Source: Cephalotus follicularis (taxonomy: Eukaryota > Streptophyta > Magnoliopsida > Oxalidales > Cephalotaceae). Taken from it: a stretch of DNA of 64,000 nucleotides. Made by a program: the position numbers and the translations under genes. The number at the start of each line of letters is the position of its first letter. Within the stretch, counting starts at the first letter, position 1. Below the pieces are notes generated by a model that saw nothing but the letters and a program-made list of their open reading frames with translations, made no database searches and was not told where the DNA came from. The stretch is taken from positions 1 to 64,000 of the forward strand of contig BDDD01000984.1 of assembly GCA_001972305.1 (NCBI GenBank). The letters are read 5' to 3'. Positions 58,201-64,000 of the stretch are shown here, piece after piece.

Positions 58201-58280
58201 GCATTTGCATCTCATGTTTCTTCTTTTGCATTTTCTGTTGTTACTCTTTATGAACTATGAGCGTTGTAATCATAGCTTGA

Positions 58281-58617
58281 TAATTGAAAGCAATACATTT
58301 TAAAATGTAAAACCAGCCATTCGAACCACATTCAAATACACGAAAATATTCATGTTTGCATAACAGTTTCTTAATCCCTTGAAACCGTTTTCACAATCCT
58401 TTTGGAAAACATTACATTTCGTCATAACAATGATTTTATTAAACCATTTACATACTTCCCAAAAAGAGGAAACGATTTAGAAATCAAGTGATAACTCAAT
58501 CAACAATCCAACTCACAATTGTATGCAATGCAAACATATGCTAAAAATGCAACCGGGCTCTATTCGCTTCAAATCTCATCCCTTTGGCATCAACGCTCAA
58601 GGCATGGACCATTAAGT
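58281..58617 (-). mobile_element. Last visible segment of the reversed host LTR
   Basis: 'caatacattttaaaatg' and the following AT-rich 300 bases continue the LTR interrupted at 56642. It ends at the start of element E. No gene. Confidence 0.65.
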
Positions 58618-61182
58618 TGTAACGCCCAGAATTTTAATATATTGTAATTCCATAATGTAAATGTACTTTATTATGGAATTAATAAAAATATGGATTTCCA
58701 AATTGGATGATGTTTTCCCAAACTCTGATGATGCTGATTTTGGAATCCAATTGTTAGAGAAATGTTAAAAGTGTAAATTTAGTTAAACGACACAGTTCAG
58801 AGGTTAAAGCGCTGACGCCTGGATTTGGAGCGTCGATGCTTAAACGATTGAAATGCGTGTTTAAATTCAACACATAAGCGCCGACGCCTGCATGTAAACG
58901 TCGACGCTTTATGGCGTATTCTGCATACACATAACAACAGATGGACGTGTCGCAGGGAGGTGATTTCGTGACACTTTCCAAGCATCATAGCAGGCGCTTT
59001 AAGAACGTGGCATGCATGCCCTTAATGCCAGAATTACCTGCAACGAAAGGGCATGGGGCAGAGGGACAACCTCTGAGTGCATGGCCTGTGAAATGGGAGG
59101 TTTGGGCACCTGTTGCACCAGGCTGCCAGTTTGAGAGAGGAAAAGAAGTTAGGAGAACATGCAGAGAAGACACAACGAAATCTGCATAAAAAGTCGACTC
59201 CTCTCACCCCTCTCATCTGTTACAGAAAGCTGGAGGGACAGTGACACTGTGAGTGACAAAAGAGAGCAGGAGAACTTGAGAGAGGAAGCTCAACCATAAT
59301 TGTTGAGCAAAGGAAGCTTGGAGCTTGCACACCAACTGCTGGGACGAACCAGGGAGCTTTCAAGCCGTACCTGGGAGCTCCAAGTGACTGGTTGGATACT
59401 AAAAGAGGTGGACTTTTGGCTTCTAACTTGAGGGCAGAGGTAGGGGAAGTCATAATTGCGTTTTGTGTTCAATACTTGGTGTATGTTCAGTGATGTTATG
59501 CATGAATTTCATAGCTTGATGACCCCTTTTTAGTCACTGAAATGATGCTACATTGTAATGGATGTATCATGTGATATTGCATGTTGCCTTTCTGGGCCTT
59601 ATACATGTGGGATTACATGTTACTGTTATGGGAATGTCACTGATTGCTCATGTCATGAGGTAGAAGACGACCCCTGAACGAAATCGTCAACGCCTTGGGT
59701 AAGCGTCGACACTTAATACTCTGAACTGCGTTTTATATGTTGAAAGCGTTTAAACATCGACGTCTAAAGGGAGGAGCGATTGATGACAGACACTGAAAGC
59801 GCTGACGCAAAAGGACTAAACGGCGACGCTTAAGGGACATAAACGTTGGCGCCTAAGGAATAAACGTCGATGCTTTAGAGTCCTGTTTGGACAGTTTTTA
59901 CGGTTTTGATACCCGACGATCCCGATTTCACCTAGGGTGCATTAGAGCATTTGTTTGCAATGCATATAAACTGTTTACTTCCTGTTTGGTTACTGTTTGT
60001 AAATCGTTTATGATTTCTAAAGCTGTGATGTTTAGAAATGCATATGTGAACTCAGAATGTGCTATTTTGAGTATGAAAATATGTATTGGTTAATAACGTA
60101 TTTTCGAACGAACTGGTAAACGATTTACACTATTGATTTGTTCAAAGGTATTTCTACTACTGAAATTACATATTTCAAATATTATTACTTTCAGAAATAG
60201 TTGAAAATGAACTGCCTGTTGTCAATCTAAACGATCACCACTGTACTGTTTACTGCACTGTTTACTGTTTGATTCACTGTTTGCTCTGTGAATTTCTATG
60301 TGGTTGTGCTTGAGCCACTGGTTGCATAGCGGTGGCTGCCAGCGCCGGCTAGTGGTAGGGTTGACCTAGGGGCCAGGAGTTGGCTGGGCGACTCACTGTA
60401 CTGTACCGTTGCCTCGCTTGGTTGCTGGAGCAGGGACCGAAGTGGGAGTGTAGCGTGGGGCCAGGAGTTGGCGGCGTTACATATACTGCCTGACTATTGT
60501 GGTCCTTTATGGACATACTATACTGCATGTTGGTCCTTTCGGACATTACTGCGATTGCGGATGTGATCCTGGCCAGATCACTACTGTACTGTTATTGTTT
60601 ACATATATTTTCTTATATATGTACCCATTGTTATTTTACTGTACTGCAAAATATATATTTTTTTCATATATATATAAACTTGTATTTCCTGCACTGCATC
60701 ATTTATGCATACATTACATGACATGCATTGTTGTTGATCCCGAGCTACTTTTATGACTTAGCCGAGTGAGGACAAAGGCTAACCCCCTACTTTACAGATT
60801 GATGCAGTGGACCGGTGCTGGACTGGCATGGGCAAAGAACGAGATGTTATGTTGTTTTGTTCTTGGTTTTACTTTTCTCATGTTTTGTAATAAACCGAGT
60901 TTTATTTAAGGACTAATGTACTGTACTATGGTTGTTTAACGTTGGAACTTAATATTGTACTGTGATCACGCTCTGTTTATGGGCTATTATCAACGACAAT
61001 CTTGTATTGGGTAGCGTGCAGTATGGGATGCACGTTACATGTTTTTCAGCTTATGAATCTTATGCTTCCGCAATTGATGTCTTGTTTATAAGTTTAAAAT
61101 TTTATGGTATTCACATAAGCTGAATTTGTGTGTTAATTGCCTTTACCGCTTTAATGTTGTCTTCTCAAACGGGGGCGTGACA
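58618..61182 (+). repeat. 5' LTR of element E
   Basis: 2565 bp, TGTAACGCCCAG to GGGGGCGTGACA. The right 450 bases match the LTR end of element B ('gacttagccgagtgagg', 'acaaaggctaaccccctact', 'tatgcttccgcaa'). It contains GCGTCGACGC-like motifs at 58800-58920 and 59680-59880. A weak TATA-like 'cataaaaag' lies near 59185, followed by a CT-rich leader. Confidence 0.9.
58800..59885. repeat. GCGTCGACGC-type motifs in the element E LTR
   Basis: Two clusters: 58800-58920 ('gcgctgacgc', 'gcgtcgatgc', 'gcgccgacgc', 'acgtcgacgc') and 59680-59880 ('gcgtcgacac', 'acatcgacgt', 'gcgctgacgc', 'ggcgacgc', 'acgtcgatgc'). Most copies differ from the palindrome by one or two transitions. Confidence 0.7.
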
Positions 61183-61185
61183 ACA

Positions 61186-61197
61186 TGGTATCAGAGC
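61186..61197 (+). other. Primer-binding site, tRNA-iMet type
   Basis: TGGTATCAGAGC three bases after the LTR of element E. Confidence 0.95.
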
Positions 61198-61293
61198 ATT
61201 TTCCATATATGCTTAGCTAGGATGCTTTCCTTGGAAATTAATGAATTGTTTTCCTAAAGTCGTGACTAACCGTCATCCTTCTTATAGGAACCA

Positions 61294-62350
61294 ATGAACC
61301 GAAGGAGAACACGTGCTAGGGCTAGAGCTGTTGGAGCTAATGCTCCTGGGGAAGCGAATGTTCCGCAAGGAATGAATGTTCCCCAAGATGACAGAGATCC
61401 GATGGCCCGAATTGTGGACTATTTTCAGCAACAGATGGCCTTTAATAGGGCTAATGCAGAGGAGATGTGCCAGTACTATGCGCAAGCTCGACCGCAACAT
61501 AGAGCTCCCGATCACTGGCCGGGAGAAGATAATAACCAGTTTGGAAGGGACATTGAAAAGTTCATGAGGCTGAATCCACCCAGCTTCCGGGGGGAACTTG
61601 ATGCTACTATTGCTGAGAGATGGCTGCAGGACCCGGAGAACATCTTTGAAGTGATGGATTGTACTGACACTCAAAAGCTGAAGTTTGCAGTGTACCGCCT
61701 ATGGGGTGAGGCCACTCATTGGTGGGAAATGGTCAAAGCAAAATGGGAATCACAGAGACTGGACAGCACTTGGGACAGATTCCAGACGGAGTTCTTGGAG
61801 ACTTATGTTCTGCGTATTGAGCAAGAGGGACGAGAGACGGAGCTCTTGGAGTTGCGACAGGGAGAGAGATGACCATGGCTGAGTATCAAGCAAGGTTCAT
61901 GGAGCTGGCCAGACATTCACCTTATCTGGTAGATGATGAAGAGAAGAAGATTTGGAGATTCCTGAGAGGTCTGCGACCGAATCTTCGGTCAAGGATCAGG
62001 TCTATGGAACTGGGAACTTTTGTGGAGGTTGCTCAGAGAGCAAGAATGTTGGAGACAATATCCAGCGAAGACCGGGCTGAGAGAGCTCGCGCACAGCAGA
62101 GTAAACAGAGTCCTACACAGACCCGACCGGCATCGTCAAAATGGCAAGATGGTGGTTCTCCGACGAAGTCATCTAAGAACAAGTCTCAGCAGACAGCTTC
62201 ACAGGGTACTCCCAGCCAAGGGAGTAATGCTAGATCCGGAGGTTGCTATTATTGTGTCCGTACAGGCCACCAACAGAAAGATTACTGGAGGTTCAATGGT
62301 TGGTGCCTGGGCACCTGGTCACTCAGTGAAGGACTGTCCGAAGAGTTCTG
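61294..62350 (+). pseudogene. Element E Gag, two frameshifts
   Basis: ATG 61294 starts 'MNRRRTRARARAVGANAPGE', a basic N-terminus. The gag domain follows: 'MRLNPPSFRGELDATIAERW', 'EVMDCTDTQKL', 'WGEATHWWEMVKAKWE', 'ETELLELRQGE'. At 61863-61870 a GA repeat is two bases longer than expected, shifting the frame. The second part is read from 61869: 'MTMAEYQARFMELARHSPYL', 'WRFLRGLRPNLRSR', and a Ser/Gln linker. The first knuckle is 'CYYCVRTGHQQKDY' (last Cys is Tyr, as in element B). Near 62310 another frameshift lies inside the second knuckle ('GHSVKDC' in the other frame). Apart from these shifts there are no stops, so this is the best preserved Gag here. Confidence 0.9.
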
Positions 62351-64000
62351 CTACAACGCCTACTGGGCCAGGGAGTAGTAGTGGTGCGGTGGCGGGACCA
62401 TCACAGAGGAAGGACACAAGCAAGGGCATCGCAAAAGGTAGAGTTTTTGTACTTGCTCAGACAGAGGTTCCAGAGTCGACTTCTGTTGTTTGAGGTACTC
62501 TGTACATATATGGTTTTTCTGCTAGGGTATTGATGGATTTTGGAGCATCGCATTCTTTTATATCTGCATGTTTTGCATCTTATTTACATGTCACCGCTGA
62601 CTGCATGTCATACATACTTGATGTGAGTACACCGACCGGGACTTCTATGTACATTGATTCGATATATAGGAGTTGTGAGATGTCTATGGCAGCCATTCCT
62701 TTGTATGCAGATTTGATAGTGCTACCTATCAGTGACTTCGATGTTATATTGGGGATGGATTGGCTATCAGCACACCGTGCTCGTATGGATTGTTACAATA
62801 AAACTGTGGATTTTTGTCTGCCCGACGGAATGACTTTTCAGTTCAAGGGAGACAAAGGGTTCTCGACACCGATCATATCCTTTATTCGAGCATCGAGATA
62901 CCTAGAGAAGGGATGCGAAGGATACCTGGCCTATGTGATTGATCGAAGGAAAGAGAAAGGCTTGAGCTTGGAGGAAATTCTAGTTGTGTGCGAATTTCCA
63001 GATGTATTTCCTGATGACTTGGGATCTTTGCCACCGAAGAGGAATATGGAGTTTGTTATCGATCTTATACCGGGTACAGCTCCTATTTCTAAAGCACCAT
63101 ATAGAATGGCCCCTACAGAATTGAGGGAACTAAAATTACAGTTGCAAGATCTGATCGATAAGGGTTTTATTCGACCTAGTGTTTCTCCGTAGGGTGCGCC
63201 TGTACTGTTTGTCAAGAAGAAGGATGGGTCGATGAGGCTCTGCATCGACTACGGAATGTTGAACAAGGCAACTATCAAGAACACATATCCTCTACCCCAC
63301 ATCGAGGAATTGTTCGACCAGTTGCAAGGATCAAGGGTGTTTTCCAACCTCGACTTGAGGTCAGGTTATCACCAACCGAGAGTAAGGGAAGGAGACATTG
63401 AGAAGAATGCCTTCCGGACAAGGTATGGGTATTACGAGTTCCTGGTGATGCCGTTTGGTGTTACCAATGCACCGGCAGCTTTTATGTCATTGATGAATGA
63501 CGTATTCCAACCATACCTGGACCAGTTTGTTGTGGTATTTATCGATGACATACTGGTATATTCAAGGAGTGAAGAGGAGCACGCTCATCTTCTGAGGCTA
63601 GTATTGCAAGTTCTCAGAGAACATCGGTTGTAGGCCAAGTTTGGCAAGTGTGAGTTCTGTCTTGATCATGTGATCTTTCTCGGTCACATCGTATCTGGGG
63701 AAGGCTTGACGGTGGATCCGTCAAAGACTGAAGTGGTACGAGACTGGCCACAAAAGAAGAACGTGACAGAGGTGCGCAGTTTCCTTGGATTGGCGGGGTA
63801 TTACAGGAGGTTCATCCAGAACTTTTCAAGGATAGCCGAGCCCCTGACTAGACTAACCCAGAAGAATACCCCTTTTGTCTGGGACGAAGACTGTGAAGCT
63901 AGCTTCCGTGAACTGAAGGATCAGTTAGTTTCTGCTCCTGTCTTGGCATTACCTGATAGTAATGAGGGCTTTGCGGTCTACAGTGATGCATCAGGTAGGG
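62351..64000 (+). pseudogene. Element E protease, RT and start of RNase H
   Basis: One frame to the window end, with stops at 62491 (TGA), 63190 (TAG for Trp) and 63631 (TAG for Tyr). Protease: 'RVLMDFGASHSFISACF' (D-S-G is D-F-G) to '[13 protein letters not shown]'. RT: '[20 protein letters not shown]', '[20 protein letters not shown]' (usual final R is G), '[12 protein letters not shown]', '[18 protein letters not shown]', '[12 protein letters not shown]', '[18 protein letters not shown]', '[19 protein letters not shown]'. The connection domain leads to 'FAVYSDASG', the first catalytic Asp motif of RNase H, where the window ends. Confidence 0.9.

Larger units (their letters stand above)
56643..58280 (+). 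mobile_element. Compact insertion of unclear class carrying a plant transposon-protein gene
   Basis: A 1638-bp segment flanked by TAATT (56638-56642, 58281-58285; ATAATT is also possible). Joining the flanks restores a sequence collinear with the element B LTR around 'ataaaata..aatacat' near 17160-17190 (reversed), so the whole segment is an insertion. It starts TGTTGACATTTATGTCTCAA and 'tttgatgataaca', a beginning I associate with some Copia LTRs. It ends 'catagcttga' without CA, inverted repeat or poly-A. It contains one long ORF. Candidates are a solo LTR with an ORF in it, a truncated LTR element, or another class. Confidence 0.65.
34922..58617 (-). mobile_element. Reversed chromovirus LTR (family A, related to element B), host of the nest
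   Basis: Three segments, 34922-35921, 55916-56642 and 58281-58617, are parts of one LTR read on the minus strand. It starts TGTCACACCCCGTTTCC on the plus strand. The first 450 bases are the reverse complement of the ends of the element B and E LTRs ('cttgcggaag', 'aacggagcgtgat', 'ggggttagcctttgtcctca'). The segments are separated by the insertions at 35922-55915 and 56643-58280. No primer-binding site lies beside its end at 34922, so it is a 3' or solo LTR. Its 5' end is lost where element E begins at 58618. Confidence 0.8.
58618..64000 (+). mobile_element. Element E: chromovirus, 5' half (continues beyond the window)
   Basis: The 5' LTR, iMet-type PBS, gag, protease and RT are present. RNase H begins at the very end. 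The proteins are close to those of element B, but the 5' part of the LTR differs. The left flank TAAGT (58613-58617) would be the target repeat to look for at the far end. Confidence 0.9.

Noticed and set aside
58618-64000. Treating element E as a complete autonomous element
   Set aside because: The 3' half is outside the window, and Gag/Pol already have at least two frameshifts and three stops.

Overview
The window is intergenic chromatin from a plant nuclear genome, almost certainly a flowering plant with a large, repeat-rich genome. Reading both strands I find no ordinary host gene, rRNA, tRNA gene or CRISPR array. Nearly every base belongs to LTR retrotransposons or their debris: Ty3/Gypsy chromoviruses with LTRs of 2-4 kb, one Athila-type Gypsy element, Ty1/Copia remnants, one small CACTA-type DNA transposon, and one gene-bearing insertion of unclear class. 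The plant origin follows from primer-binding sites matching tRNA-iMet (chromoviruses) and tRNA-Asp (Athila), an integrase with a C-terminal chromodomain, and a 'putative plant transposon protein' ORF. I cannot name the species.

Layout. 1-1526 is the 3' part of a chromovirus-type LTR. 1527-3896 is a Copia-like LTR fragment. 3897-5749 is a reversed LTR fragment. 5750-13145 is an Athila-derived element with gag and protease but no reverse transcriptase or integrase. 13146-15094 is another reversed LTR fragment. 15095-15706 together with 27955-30013 is a reversed Copia element (pol end plus 3' LTR). It is split by a complete chromovirus, element B (15707-27949, flanking AAATC repeats). Element B in turn holds a solo LTR in gag (18934-21041) and a CACTA element in the chromodomain (24831-25512). 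30014-34921 is a reversed gag-only chromovirus derivative carrying a solo Copia LTR (33765-34189).

From 34922 to 58617 a reversed LTR, related to that of element B, is the floor of a four-level nest. A solo LTR (35922-55915, flanks TTCGC/TCCGC) lies in it. A 17-kb chromovirus (36802-53820, perfect TAAGG flanks) lies in that solo LTR. A further chromovirus (44450-50931) lies in the 3' LTR of the 17-kb element. A separate insertion at 56643-58280 (TAATT flanks) carries the plant transposon protein ORF. 58618-64000 is the 5' LTR, gag, protease and RT of another chromovirus, element E, which runs off the window.

All coding regions are broken by stops, frameshifts, deletions or insertions, so none of these elements looks autonomous. 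The least ordinary signals are: arrays of TCGA-centred palindromes in otherwise different LTRs; a Trp-rich repeat tail where the Athila-type element should have RT; the compact insertion carrying the transposon-protein ORF; a 37-bp dimeric tandem array that differs in length between two LTRs of one element; and small deletions with short homology at their joints. Boundaries and target-site repeats were read by eye; no alignment or database search was run.
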